Assembly: GCA_963942565.1 (NCBI GenBank)
Contig: OZ012685.1
Span: 21,158,297-21,222,296 of the forward strand
Length of the DNA: 64,000 bases
Direction: 5' to 3'
Origin: Maea johnstoni
Taxonomy: Eukaryota > Annelida > Polychaeta > Spionida > Magelonidae
Shown here: piece after piece, positions 36,515 to 47,970 of the stretch
How positions within the stretch are numbered: position 1 is the first letter of the stretch
Layout of the letters: each line of letters opens with the position of its first letter
Translations under genes and position numbers: made by a program
Notes under the pieces: generated by a model
What the model was told of the DNA's origin: nothing
Databases searched by the model: none
The model's input: the letters and a program-made list of their open reading frames with translations, nothing else

Positions 36515-36965
36515 GTATGATGTTCTGCCCAATAGCAGAGTGGTCTAAGGTGTTTCTCAGACTGTTTGCTGTCTCTCACCACTGAGGGCCTGCCTCAACA
36601 GCCAAGTGGTCTAAGGCACTGCCAAGGACTGCTCACTGTCTCTTACCACTGAGGGCCTGCCCCAACAGCTGAGTTGTCTAAGGCATTGTCGATGACTGCT
36701 TGCTGTCTCTCACCACTCAGGGCCTGCCCCAACAGCAGAGTTGTCTAAGGCATTGCCAATGACTGCTCGCTGTCTTTCACCACTGTGTGCCTGCCCTGAT
36801 GGCTGAGTGGTCTTAAGAAGTTGCCACTGACTGCTCACAGTGTGTGTCACCATGGCAATGGTTTAAATCCGTCCAGAGGCTTGTCAGAAAGTTGCCAATG
36901 ACTTCCAGTTCCACACTCATGCACAGTTAGATTCCCCAGGGTTCCATGCATACAGATTTCACTCT
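36515..36965 (+). mobile_element. SINE family 1 with tandemly multiplied tRNA-like head
   Basis: Four to five head copies of ~70-85 bp (GAGGGCCTGCCCCAACAGC, GTGGTCTAAGGCATTGCC, TGCTCACTGTCTCTCACCAC). The last has A-box TGGCTGAGTGG at 36800-36810 and B-box GGTTTAAATCC at 36860-36870; the long spacing fits a class II (Ser/Leu) tRNA origin. It continues into the usual AAAGTTGCCAATGACTT tail. Confidence 0.75.
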
Positions 36966-37079
36966 CTCTATATATATATATGCACTCAAAAAATGTATCT
37001 TTATGATTACTTACATAAATATCACTTAAAACCTGAATGGGGAGAACATGAGTTATGGTACATACATGTAAGTGACATT

Positions 37080-37320
37080 GTGTTACATTTTATGCATTAC
37101 ATGATACACTGTTTACGCCCATTGTGCATCATTCACACTTAGCGTATTGTACGTTTCTGGCCGCCGATATTTTGATATCGGCTGGTAATGCTTGAAGTGG
37201 GCTCTCCTGACAGCTGATCATAAATAAGCATTTCCTTAAGTGCTAACATGTAAGACTTGCTGCCCGCAACAAATCATAGCGCATGTTATAAAAGTCCGAC
37301 ATTAATTGTTACATGAAGTT
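37080..37320. other. candidate conserved non-coding island
   Basis: Unique text with GCCGATATTTTGATATCGGC (near-perfect inverted repeat), CTGACAGCTGATCATAAATA and AAATCATAGCGCATG. Confidence 0.35.
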
Positions 37321-37952
37321 ATAGACCTTGCTATTGTTCTTAAAGCAAGGCATTTGTTTTCCAGCAGTATGCTGTTCATAAGGCTCCTCCAGAGGCAATA
37401 ATTCAGCTATTTAAAACTGCACCTGTTTGGCGGCGAATATATTTCATTTAACCAATTTGTGGTAAGTGTTTCGCCTTGAAAAGGGAAACTCAGCTGTCTT
37501 GGATGCATGAGACTTTTACAAAATAACTTAGGTATAGAGCATTTATCTGCAGAGCATAATATGTAGGTAAATTTTAGGTTTGGTTGATTTTGATTTTTTC
37601 TCAAATACATTTCAAGAGATGCTTTGTAAATTACCTAAGATTTTCAGTGATATTCCTGTATTAATAATATTTTCAATGAACCAGCTTTTATCCATGAGCA
37701 TTATGTTTGGCTAATGATGATTGATCGAAGTTACACCCACTTATATTTAGAGAAATGGATCTCCAAAATCAATTACAAAATTAAGAAAAAGCAAGATAAT
37801 GCTGAAATACGATATATTATATGTGGTTTACCTGTACATATAAGCAAAACTAGTAAATTGACAAGATCAAATAACTCGAACAAGGTTTATCAAGTTTAAG
37901 ACCTAAGAGAACAAAAACTGCATTTCTATAATGTTGTTGTTGATGCTGCTGC

Positions 37953-38108
37953 TGAAAACCATCTAAACCCTGTCATGTTGGTATTCATTGGATAGCTGTT
38001 GCTGAGCACTTTCAGATGAGTACCCATATGCCAGGGTCTAGATGGTTTTTCAGGTTTTTTGCATCATTTTGTTTTGGACAAATTTGCCACCACCAGCATA
38101 AGGGTTAA
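37953..38108 (-). mobile_element. MITE, family A, truncated (reverse)
   Basis: Runs from GAAAACCATCTAAACCCTGT to AGCATAAGGGTTAA; the first ~65 bp are absent. Confidence 0.7.
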
Positions 38109-38229
38109 GCATCCATTCATTCATTCATAATCATTGTGTAACCAGAATTGCATGGTAACAGATGAACATGTGGTTATCTCGCCCTGAACTGCACCAGGCT
38201 CACCTTTTTATAACCAAACAATAGTGATG

Positions 38230-39155
38230 TCATTGAGCAGCTCATTGAGAATCAATTAGCTTTCAGGGCCCCTGTCAGGTGTTCATAACAATGATATATC
38301 ATACTTGTTACCTGTACAGTAACTCTTCAATTGAGCGGTGTACCTGACTGACCTCTAGTGGTGGAATTTACAGTCGCTCGTATATTTCTTTGTAGTGGTC
38401 CTTCACTCATCATCGCAAATCTCCACGCTGGCAGGAGCGGAGAGTTCTCACATTTGTACGGCCATAATTCTTCCTAGCAATCTCTCCTAAAACTTCCTGG
38501 AAGATGTGAAGTATTGCATCTGGTCGCCGCAATTTCAGTTTAAAGCCGTGAGTGAAATATGGCCGCTTTTTTTGAGGATTGGGGCCTGCAGAATCGGCAA
38601 CAATAGAGAGGGAAAGCTGAAATATAGCGCAATTTATGGTGTTCACTTGAAGCACTCCTTTCTCTCTCCGCTGATACTCGAGTTGTTATGAAGCGAGTGC
38701 CTCGTAAATCTTCGCTCGGAGAGACCGATTCTGCCTTCCCCAACGCATATGGTCTTGGCTCTGACAAATAGCGCTGTCGACATCTTTGCCATCTAACATG
38801 TAAATTCTCCATTTGTTTTATGCATTTTCTTCACTCGCCATATGGTAGTATTTAGTGGGCGTGTGATGGACTTCTTCTCGACGCTTTATTGGATTTGAAA
38901 TGGAGATGGATGACTACACGGAATCCATCTTACTTTCAGAGCCGCATAGAAGTTTTCCTGTCAAATGCGTCAGCGAGATAAATGGCCATCTTAGGCATAA
39001 GGTATGGATGGTTGGACAGAAGTGTGCAAAGGCCATTTTGGGCACTGTGCACAAATGTCCACGCACAGGGCATGATAAATGTTCAAGAGAACCTCCCAAT
39101 GTGAAAATCATTCTCAACATAATTTCCATGGCCCATTTGCTTATGTACAGCTGAA
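38230..39155. other. ~0.9-kb complex unique island, candidate conserved non-coding element
   Basis: The longest repeat-free, moderately GC-rich stretch. It holds CTGGTCGCCGCAATTTCAG, GAAATATGGCCGC, CTCGCCATATGG and GGCCATCTTAGGCATAAGG. Short frames on both strands (60-90 codons) conflict and have no family. Regulatory role inferred. Confidence 0.4.
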
Positions 39156-39200
39156 AGAAGGACCTTCACATTTCTCAAATAATGTTCTCAAATATTTATA

Positions 39201-39421
39201 TTAACCCTTCCAATGCTGAGGCTACTTTCGTCCAAAGCACAAGGATGGGAAGTTTTTTGAAAACCATCTAAACCCTGTTATGTTGGTATTCATTGGATAG
39301 CTCTTGCTGCTTATTATAAGTACTCTCAGATGAGTACCAATATGCCAGGGTGTCAATCATTTTTCAGGTTTTTGCATAATTTTGTGTTGGCCAAATTAGC
39401 CGCCAGCAGCATAAGGGTTAA
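39201..39421 (-). mobile_element. MITE, family A, full length (reverse)
   Basis: TTAACCCTTCCAATGCTGAG at the left and GCAGCATAAGGGTTAA at the right, intact TTAA at both borders, 221 bp. Good type copy. Confidence 0.85.
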
Positions 39422-39544
39422 CACTGTCTTCACCTATACTGGATAGTAATTAAAAGATTTTACATTTCACTCAGCTTTGTACTGGTCGACCTTGAATGTC
39501 TTTTCAAGGGTTCTATTCTTATAAATTTGTCTTTATCTGAGTTG

Positions 39545-40050
39545 TGAGAAAATGCACCCTGAGTTCCGTGTCATTGGGTGTACTTTTATACCCTATCCCT
39601 GAAATAGGCAAGCACGAAGGCTTTCAATGAAACAGGGTACTAGGAAAGTGCATACTCATAGATCAGTGTCATTGGGTGTATTTTGTACCCTAAATTGTCT
39701 GTAAGAGCCAACCATGATGGCTTTCAGTGAAACAGGGTACTATGCAATTATGCAAGTGCATACTCATATACTAGTGTCATTGAGTGTATTTTTACCCTTT
39801 CCCTGCAAGAGTCATTCATGACGGCTTTCAGTAAAACTGTGCTGAGGGTACTAGGAAAATGCATACTCACAGTTCCTTGTCATTGGGTGTGTTTTATACC
39901 CTGTGTCTGGTAGAGCCAATCGTTATAACAGGGTACTCTGTAGTTTGCAAGTGCATACCCATATATCAGTGTCATAGGGCGTGTTTTATACCCTGTATCC
40001 CTATAAGAGCCCATCCTGAGTAAGCCAGGGTATCCGGCAAGTGCTGGCTC
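39545..40050. repeat. tandem array, ~100-bp unit, 5 copies
   Basis: GTGTCATTGGGTGTATTTT, ATACCCT and GGGTACTAGGAAAGTGCATA recur at about 39.57, 39.67, 39.77, 39.88 and 39.97 kb. Confidence 0.85.
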
Positions 40051-40221
40051 TCAGGTCTGTCACTAGTGGAGTGATTTCTGATCACTCGTACAGACCTTTT
40101 CAACACTGTATGGTGCTTGGCCAGCCTTTGATCAGGTGGCTTACCTGTCATGGGATCTTTATGGCCTTTTATATACGGCTCTTCATAGGAAACGAATCAT
40201 CACCCTGTTTCCTAGAGGGAG

Positions 40222-40460
40222 ATTTTGTCAGCTTCCTGTTGACATGTGGGTAGAAACTATATGAAGAGATCACAGGTTTTTGGTACATATGATAATAAAT
40301 GCATCCATAAATTAGAGTGAATTTGACATAAAGAATGCCTTATCATGTGGGTTTTTTCAGCTTCTTGTTGACTTGTACCTTTGAGCTGGCTATAAAGAGA
40401 GACCACAGAATTACTGTACTTTCAGTAATAAATGTGTCCATAAATTACTGTGAATTTGAT
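40222..40460. repeat. two-copy duplication, ~135 bp
   Basis: CAGCTTC.TGTTGAC, GAGA.CACAG, AATAAATG..TCCATAAATTA and GTGAATTTGA occur twice in order. Confidence 0.7.
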
Positions 40461-40669
40461 AAATTGAATATTTTCTCAATTTTTCCAATTTCACTTAAAC
40501 TCACTTAATTGCAAATCATATCTCATGGAATTTATATAGATGATTTCAAATCTTATACATTTTTGATGGTAATAAAACAATATTGTCAAACATGAACAAT
40601 CTGGTACTGGATTTTGGCCAATAATTCCAACAATAATTTGGTGTCAGACATTTGTGAGGAGATAACAAT

Positions 40670-40770
40670 TGGGACTCTCAACGGTTATGCATGTGAGTAA
40701 GTTGCAAGTGACTTGGAGTTAGTAAATGGTATTATTGTTCACTCCCTTAATAGCCCTTTCTTATTGTTAG
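40670..40770 (+). mobile_element. SINE family 1 body fragment
   Basis: GGTTATGCATGTGAGTAAGTTGCAAGTGAC-like text (core TGTGAGTAAGTTGCAAGTG) followed by TTGGAGTTAGT. Confidence 0.45.
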
Positions 40771-41218
40771 AGTTCACCCTGACACCCTCTTGTATAGGTC
40801 TTTAATGTTTTGGGGAAAAAATAACATTGCATAAATGCACAAATTATCTAACCTAACCAATATTTCCACTTCAAGTATTTTTGAGAGATCCTTTGGCTAG
40901 AGGGATAGAGGCAAAATTGACCAGAATGACAAAAATGTACTATAAAACAATTTCAGAACATTTAGGCCATTTGCCTAGAAAAGCTATGATCTTACCCATT
41001 ATTTTTTGCTATGCATCTTTATGATTATATCTCTCACAGTCTCTTATCTGACTGATTTATTCCAACGGCAAAAACACACGCATGCCATTAATGAAGCAGC
41101 CACCTTTATTAAATGCAATTACTCTTTGGTAGCCCATTCCTGTAGCCTTCAGTGACAGGTGCTAGGTAAGATAAAGACAAAATTAGCTGCTGGATTGATT
41201 ATCTGATGAAATGGATGA

Positions 41219-41430
41219 TTAACACTTATGCTGCTGGTGGCTAATTTGGCCATCACAAAAAGATCAAAAAAACTTTTTTAAATGACTGAAACCATGGCAT
41301 ATGGGTACTCATTTGAAAGTACTTAGGAAGAGCTATCTAATGAATACCCACATGACAGGGTTTAGGTGGTTTTCGAGACTTTGCCTCCTTGTGCTTTGGA
41401 TGTAGGTGGCTTCAGCATTGGAAGGGTTAA
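41219..41430 (+). mobile_element. MITE, family A, full length
   Basis: TTAACACTTATGCTGCTGGT to GCATTGGAAGGGTTAA; the right TTAA (41427-41430) is also the left TTAA of the family-B copy that follows. Confidence 0.85.
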
Positions 41431-41648
41431 CCCATCAATGCCCCAGAGTTCCTCCATAAATTGTCATCTAGATCCAAACTACCTTTGGCAATAACTTTAG
41501 TGATTTTACAAAATATTTGAAGGAGAGTTGTTGGTTATGTTCTAATCAACATTTCTCCATGAATTATCTTTTTTACGATGCCTTTACCTGAAAGATGTCA
41601 TCAAAATTGTCAGGCTGCTTTTTGCCACTATGAGCATCAATGAGTTAA
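41427..41648 (+). mobile_element. MITE, family B, full length
   Basis: TTAACCCATCAATGCC at the left, GAGCATCAATGAGTTAA at the right, so the ends are inverted repeats (TTAACYCATYRATGC). 222 bp; the type copy for family B. Confidence 0.8.
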
Positions 41649-41835
41649 AAATGTGCCACATAGTTTTTTAATGTTCAGACACATCTGACAGCTTGTCATT
41701 CACTGTGGAATGGCAACATTTGCATCTACAAAGTTGCCTATTCATTTTATTTCCTGCCATACTAAATCCTGCCATTATGTAGTAACATATATGCGAAATA
41801 TGTTAAATCATCCCTCAGGAATAGCACTACAATGT

Positions 41836-42053
41836 TAACCCTTATGCTAACTTTGACTAATATTGCCAATACAAAATGATGCAAAAAAAACTGGAAAAAT
41901 GACTGAAACCCTGGCACATGGTACTCATCTGAGAGTAATCAGTGAGAGCTATCCAATAAATTTCAACATGACAGGGTTTAGATGGTTTTCAAAAATCTTC
42001 GCGTCCTGTAAGGTTTTGTATGAAAGTAGCCTGAGAGCATTGGAAGGGTTCAA
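41836..42053 (+). mobile_element. MITE, family A
   Basis: TTAACCCTTATGCTAACTTT to GCATTGGAAGGGTTCAA; right TTAA altered. Confidence 0.8.
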
Positions 42054-42076
42054 AGTTTACGATACATGTAGATTAT

Positions 42077-42300
42077 ATAACCCTTCCAATGCTGAGGCTT
42101 AACTTTCATCCAAAACACAAGGATGTAAAGATTTTTGAAAACCATCTAAACCCTGTTATGTTGGTATGCATTGGAAAGCTCTCGCTGAGCTTTCTCAGAT
42201 GAGTACCCATATGACAGGTTTCAGTCATTTTTTGTAGGTTTTTCGCGTCCTTTTGTATTGGCCAAATTAGCCACCAGCAGCATAAGGGTCATAGTGAGAG
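42077..42300 (-). mobile_element. MITE, family A (reverse)
   Basis: ATAACCCTTCCAATGCTGAG to CAGCAGCATAAGGGTCA. It lies 24 bp from the opposite-strand copy before it, giving a large inverted pair. Confidence 0.8.
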
Positions 42301-42367
42301 GACATAGTGGGAAGCACATGGTATGGTATTTCTTATCGCTTGCTTTAGCCTGCCATCCTGCTAACAG

Positions 42368-42380
42368 CCAATAGATGGCA
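42368..42380 (+). promoter_or_regulatory. CTCF-like site (forward)
   Basis: CCAATAGATGGCA: 12 of 13 positions of CCASYAGRKGGCR. Confidence 0.4.
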
Positions 42381-42745
42381 GTTGCAACGGTTTGCTGCAG
42401 GATTTCTAGTGGAGTCTGAAGGCCAGCAGGTTTGGTGAGGCACCAACAGTCAGTAACCAAATGGGCATTGAACCATCAGCATCATTTATGTAACCAATGC
42501 AAAGACAAAGGATAATTAAGTAACTCAGATGCAATAGTTTCTTTTTATTCCTTAATCAAGCAATATTCAATGGTTTATAATAATGGTGTGCATAATCAGA
42601 AGATCTATTGATCTATCCTTTCAAGTTCAAGTATGTTATATGACCTTCAGAGGCGTTGTAGATGACAACCTTTCATGCATCTTACCACTTTCCTAATATG
42701 ATAAACTATTAACCTTTATATGTAGGTATATATATTTACACACAC

Positions 42746-42860
<115 letters not shown>

Positions 42861-42899
42861 AATGCATGTGTATGCATGCCTATATTAGTTGTGTTTTAA

Positions 42900-43335
42900 A
42901 TATCAGAGATTGTGATGTGTCAGCCTGCAGGCTGCGGGCAGGCTCTCTGTATGCGGCCGAGAATGATGACGGTGAGACGAGGACGAGACGAGGATGTCGG
43001 CGATGTGACCGGCATGTGGACGAGCCTCCAGCGTCTCAGGGCCCACCTGTGCCGCAATAAATAACCTGTAGACCACATGGCCAGGTGGACACGGCCACAA
43101 ATCTCAATTGAATTGTTCGGCAGCAGAGCAGAGGACAGCCCCTCCTTAGGCCGGAGAGCTGGGCAAATCTGCTTAGCTTAATTGTCTAATTAGTCAGGAT
43201 GAATGTGGGGATCGTGTCTGTCGTCAGCCAGCGGGACCAGCTGGCCGGCTTTCAGCCTATACCCGGCACTGTTTTTACTTAAGCCATCCTTAAATCTGTA
43301 ATCTGTCTGATTAGCTGGAGTTTATACATGTCAGG
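42900..43335. other. complex GC-richer island, candidate conserved non-coding element
   Basis: Unique text with GCTTAGCTTAATTGTCTAAT, AATTAGTCAGGATGAATG and CTGTCTGATTAGCTGGAG (several TAATT/ATTAG homeodomain cores). Confidence 0.4.
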
Positions 43336-43433
43336 CTGCATAATCTATCTACTCCATGAACATCATCACTTCCTAGTGTATAACTGATGTAATGATGATG
43401 CTTTGGATGGACAGGATCCCAATGTAGGATACA

Positions 43434-43520
43434 CCTGAAAGCGTGATGTAAATTTCTATGGGCAATGCGTACATATCACAGATTTCTCACAGTTGGATTT
43501 TCTTGATTCAAATAACTAAC
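43434..43520 (+). repeat. dispersed repeat fragment shared with 44.72 kb
   Basis: GAAAGCGTGATGTAAATTTC, ACATATCACAGATTTCTCA and TTCTTGATTCAA match 44.72-44.80 kb in order. Confidence 0.5.
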
Positions 43521-43560
43521 TGCCTATACACACTCACACACACACACACACACATTCACA

Positions 43561-43663
<103 letters not shown>

Positions 43664-44309
43664 TGTACAGACGTTGAACTTAAAGGGAGTTGAAACTATC
43701 ATCTGCTCGCTATCATATATTTGTAAAATAACCACATCAGTTCAGTTGCTTCGGTTCATTTTGATGACTAAATTAATGCATATTTACATGCCATTTCCAT
43801 TCTCAGCATGTTTCTGTCATCATATTTCATGAATATCACTGACATATTTAGTACTAGAGGCTAAAGGATTTCTCAGAAGAGAGTAGACAGCATAACTATC
43901 AATATCACTTTGAATGCAGCTCAGCTAGTTTAGGATGTATGCACTTGTTTTTGACTCACCTTACTGTGGGCTACATTATGCCTTAATGACCTTTTAAAAC
44001 CAAAGTCAAGTTGCGAATGTTTTATAGATGACAATATTATCCTTTGATGACAGGGGATACAGATACTTGGAAATATTGGCCACCCTAGGAATATGGACCA
44101 CTATGATTATTCTATGAAATAATTATTAAGAAATATTGGCCACCCTCCATCTACTGCTGTTTCAGTTTTGATCGCTATTTTCTGCAAACATGCGCCACCA
44201 TCAACCAACAAAAATCGTAATCAATAATAAAAAGTGTCCTAAATTTCTGAGAATTTATGGTAGGAGAATTAACCCATTGATGCCTGTAGATAAATAGCAG
44301 CCTGATTAT

Positions 44310-44485
44310 AATATAATAATAATAATAATAATAATGATCTTTTTTTAAAGAGGGTAACTCAGTCTAATGGTAAGAATCTCCCCTAAGGCCCTCTGGCATG
44401 TTTACAAGTAGCCTGAGGGCCCCAGGGTTACAAACTAGTACGGTACATTGCTTTTAGGTATCGAGACTTGAAGGAAGGTAGAGAT
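44310..44485 (-). mobile_element. (ATA)n-tailed retroelement end, reverse strand
   Basis: (ATA)n then AAAGAGGGTAACTCAGTC, AAGGCCCTCTGGCATG and TTTTAGGTATCGAGACTTGA, as at 18.74 kb. The following 0.3 kb to 44.80 may belong to the same element. Confidence 0.6.
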
Positions 44486-45167
44486 GGTGCACATCCGATT
44501 GCTTCAGTTAAGCCATTCCAAACTTAGGGCCCTCAGAGTATGAAATGCATTTTTGGCCAAATTATAGTGAAATCTCTCTGACAAAAGCATCTTTGGAAAG
44601 ATATGTATAGGGTGTAACTGTAAACACGGCACCCTTTCGAAAGATGTGTTATGTATTCTAATTTTTCAAAGGTTTGATAGTGGTCTGTTTGTTCAATCAA
44701 TGATTTTTATAGATTGCGCACTTGAAAGTGTGATATAGACTTCTCCAATGTTGACATATCACATTTTTCTCAAAGTCGGATGTTCTTGATTCAATGCAGT
44801 ATCATACTCTTTCATTTACAATACTGCCACACCAGAGAAATACATCCCCTTGATCCGCAACCCAATAGGCACAGCATACTAGTACCTAGGGTATGTGCGT
44901 CTCTGGTTACACGGTTTAGCCTGGGGAAGTATTGGTCACGTGATTTTTTTCAGAAAGAGGCTGGCAGGATGTTGGCTGACTGACTGGCTGGCTGGGGGAT
45001 GTCATCCTATCTAGGTCAGATAGGTTGCCAAGGAGATGGTGTCAGCAGGCAGCCAATCCTGGGGTACACAAGTTATCTATGACTTATAGTGAGAGGCAGC
45101 GAAATTTGATGATGCATGCACAGTGCCCACTCCCTGTCTACTACTCTCAGTGCCACACACATGCATG

Positions 45168-45170
<3 letters not shown>

Positions 45171-45202
<32 letters not shown>
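45171..45202. repeat. (CA)n microsatellite
   Basis: About 16 CA units. Confidence 0.9.
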
Positions 45203-45205
<3 letters not shown>

Positions 45206-45764
45206 CTTTAGACTGTTAGAAAGAATATATGGCATTCTTACCACAGCAGCTAGGTATTGTTCTCCAGGGGCTGCTCAGGAGTCCTTATCATAACAATGCA
45301 TATATGCAAATTAATAATACAAATTGATTATCATTAGTAACAATTGAATCATCGTTTATATTTGGCCTCTCTAATATTTCCAATCTTGATAACATGTAGT
45401 ATGGCAACAGCAATGCAATTGATATGTACAAATGATAACAATGTGTTACTATGTTTTCTGTAAACTATATTTCTAAGTAAAAACATAACATGCAGCCACC
45501 ACATGTAGTGCTATAAATCAAAATTATATCCATGCTCTTCAGCCTGGCCTAGCTATCAGTATCTCTACATCTGCTACAGACGGTGACAGGTCTCTTTTTA
45601 AACGCTAATAAAATAGGAATATTACATTTCTAATTCACTTTTATTGATTTTTCAAAATTTGTCTCCATCTTTATTTCATTTTGTGTTTGACTGATTATAT
45701 TAGATTGATCCTATGTGCTCTTAAGTGAATGATTGGTAGAAGTAAGATTTTCTTTTTATATACC

Positions 45765-46035
45765 ACAGACAAACATACAATATAGTACATTACAAATACA
45801 TTCTCCTTTGATCTTTGGTTTAATATAGAGCAATACATGCACATTCTCCTTTGATCTTTTCATAAATATAGTACAATTCATGTACATTCTCTGTTGACAT
45901 TTGCTTAGATATGGTACAATAAATGTACATTCTCCTTTGGCCTTATTTGATGCATAGATATAGGACAATGTGTACATTCTTTAAATCTTTATATAAATAT
46001 AGTACAATGCATGTACATTCTCCTTTGATCTTTGC
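45765..46035. repeat. tandem array, ~58-60 bp unit, 5 copies
   Basis: ATATAGTACAATGCATGTAC and ATTCTCCTTTGATCTTT recur five times with small changes. Confidence 0.8.
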
Positions 46036-46085
46036 GTACATCCTGTGTATTTCAATTTTTCACCTTTAGACCCAGCCATGAAGGA

Positions 46086-46263
46086 GTTAGCGCTAAGGCT
46101 ACTTTCATTCAAACCACCTAAACCCTGTCATGTTGGTATTCATTAGATAGCTCTTACTGAATACTCTCAGATGAGTACCCATATGCCAGGGTTCCAGTCA
46201 TTTTTGAGTATTTTTGCATGAATTTGTATTGGCCAAATTAACCACCAGCAGCATAAGGGTTAA
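46086..46263 (-). mobile_element. MITE, family A, internally shortened (reverse)
   Basis: GCTAAGGCTACTTTCATTC to GCAGCATAAGGGTTAA, with ~30 bp of the usual sequence missing near the left. Confidence 0.7.
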
Positions 46264-46269
46264 GCAGCA

Positions 46270-46720
46270 CTCTATTTCATTCATGTCATGTCAAGCCTGC
46301 GCTAATTACCTTCATGTTTCACAGAAAACGATGGTGATGTACTGACGGCCCTCCTTCAGCTTGACTTGGAAAAGCGCGGCGCCGCTGATAAATTGAATTT
46401 TCATGGATTTGCCTCATTGGTAAAATCAGCGTAGGAAGAAGTTAAGGTAGGGCGGGCCGCGGGTGTGAACGCGGAAACATCGTGAGTGGCTAATGTCTTT
46501 AGCGGCATTGGCCCTGACATGGGGAGGATCTGGATAGCTTTTTGTTCCCCAGGATCTGACAGAACGGATCTGGCTCAAATTTAAAGTGAATTATAGGATT
46601 CAGGTAATTTTGCGAGTGGTGTGAACGTGGCCTTTAAGTGATACCCTGGGAGTGGAGTGACAGATGCAAGGTGGAGTGGAGAAATCCACGCCGGAATAAA
46701 TAACGTACTCACCTGCCTGC
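46270..46720. other. complex GC-richer island, candidate conserved non-coding element
   Basis: Unique text with TGCGCTAATTACCTTCATG, AAAAGCGCGGCGCCGCTG and GGCGGGCCGCGGGTGTG. A 36-codon frame after CATGTTTCACAG (46324) was considered as an exon and not accepted. Confidence 0.35.
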
Positions 46721-46763
46721 CACCCCTGCTGCACCCTGCACCCCCCTCCCTCCCTGTCCCCCC

Positions 46764-46978
46764 ACACACACCTGATACCTCTATATGAATCAGGGATCCC
46801 TCCCATAATCTGTCTTTACCTGATCCCAGTAATCAGATATGGTTAAATGCTGCTGCTACTACTGCTACTACTACTACTACTACCCACCCACACACCTGAT
46901 ACTTCTATATGAATCAGGGATCCCCCCATAATCTGTCTTTACCTGATCCCAGTAATCAGATATGGTTAAATGCTGCTG

Positions 46979-47033
<55 letters not shown>

Positions 47034-47128
47034 CCACCCACACACCTGATACTTCTATATGAATCAGGGATCCCCCCATAATCTGTCTTTACCTGATCCC
47101 AGTAATCAGATATGGTTAAATGCTGCTG

Positions 47129-47183
<55 letters not shown>

Positions 47184-47270
47184 CCACCCACACACCTGAT
47201 ACTTCTATATGAATCAGAGATCCCCCCCATAATCTGTCTTTACCTGATCCCAGAAATCAGATATATCCTT
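46764..47270. repeat. tandem array, 150-bp unit with embedded (CTA)n, 4 copies
   Basis: CACACACCTGATACTTCTAT, GAATCAGGGATCCCCCCATA and TAATCAGATATGGTTAAATG start units at 46764, 46889, 47039 and 47189. Each carries a (CTA)n tract of different length; two units are exactly 150 bp apart. Confidence 0.9.
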
Positions 47271-47319
47271 AGACCTGGTATTTGATAGCTCCTCATAATC
47301 TGATGATAGCTGCTCATAC

Positions 47320-47469
47320 TGGTACTTCTACTGCTGCTGCTTTTACTACTGCGACTACTGCTGTTGTTGCTGCTGCTACTGCTGCGACTACTACTGCTGC
47401 TGCTATTACTACTGCGACTGCTGCTGCTAGCTGCTACTGCTACTGCTGCGACTACTACTGCTGCTGCTG

Positions 47470-47547
<78 letters not shown>

Positions 47548-47562
47548 TTACTACTACTATGC
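47320..47562. repeat. (CTA)n/(CTG)n trinucleotide tract
   Basis: Mixed CTG/CTA units resolving into pure (CTA)n. Long homopolymeric frames here are not genes. Confidence 0.95.
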
Positions 47563-47758
47563 TCACAGCGGACAAAAGCAGACTGAATGTTTTGATATAA
47601 TCTTTCAAGTGAAGGCATAGTTGAGAAAATTTTTAAGGAGTAATGTTCATTAGACCTCAACCAATGAACTCTCCTTCAAATATTGTGTAAAATCATTTTC
47701 AATTCCCAAGGTATTGTCCAACTATCATAGATACAGACAACAATCTCTAAAGGTTCTC
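47562..47758 (-). mobile_element. MITE, family B (reverse), next to a family-A copy
   Basis: GAACTCTCCTTCAAATATTG, ATAGATACAGACAACAATC and AGGTTCTCAAAAC in reverse family-B order; abuts the family-A copy at 47758. Confidence 0.55.
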
Positions 47759-47970
47759 AAAACCCTTCCAATGCTGAGGCTACTTTCATCCAAAGAACAA
47801 GCATGTAAAGATTTTTGAAGACCATCTAAACCCTGTCATCTTGGTATTCATTGGATAGCTCTCGCCGAGTACTTTCAGATGAGTACTCATTTGCCAGGGT
47901 TTCAGTAATTTTCAGGTTTTTTGTATCATTCTTTAATGGCGAAATCATCCACCAGCAGCATAAGGGTTAT
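47758..47970 (-). mobile_element. MITE, family A (reverse)
   Basis: ACCCTTCCAATGCTGAGGCT to CACCAGCAGCATAAGGGTTA. Confidence 0.8.

Noticed and set aside
46325-46433. Possible terminal exon (NDGDVLTALLQLDLEK...) after CATGTTTCACAG
   Set aside because: Only 36 codons, no upstream partner exon found, and it lies in a non-coding-type island; left as an unproven frame.
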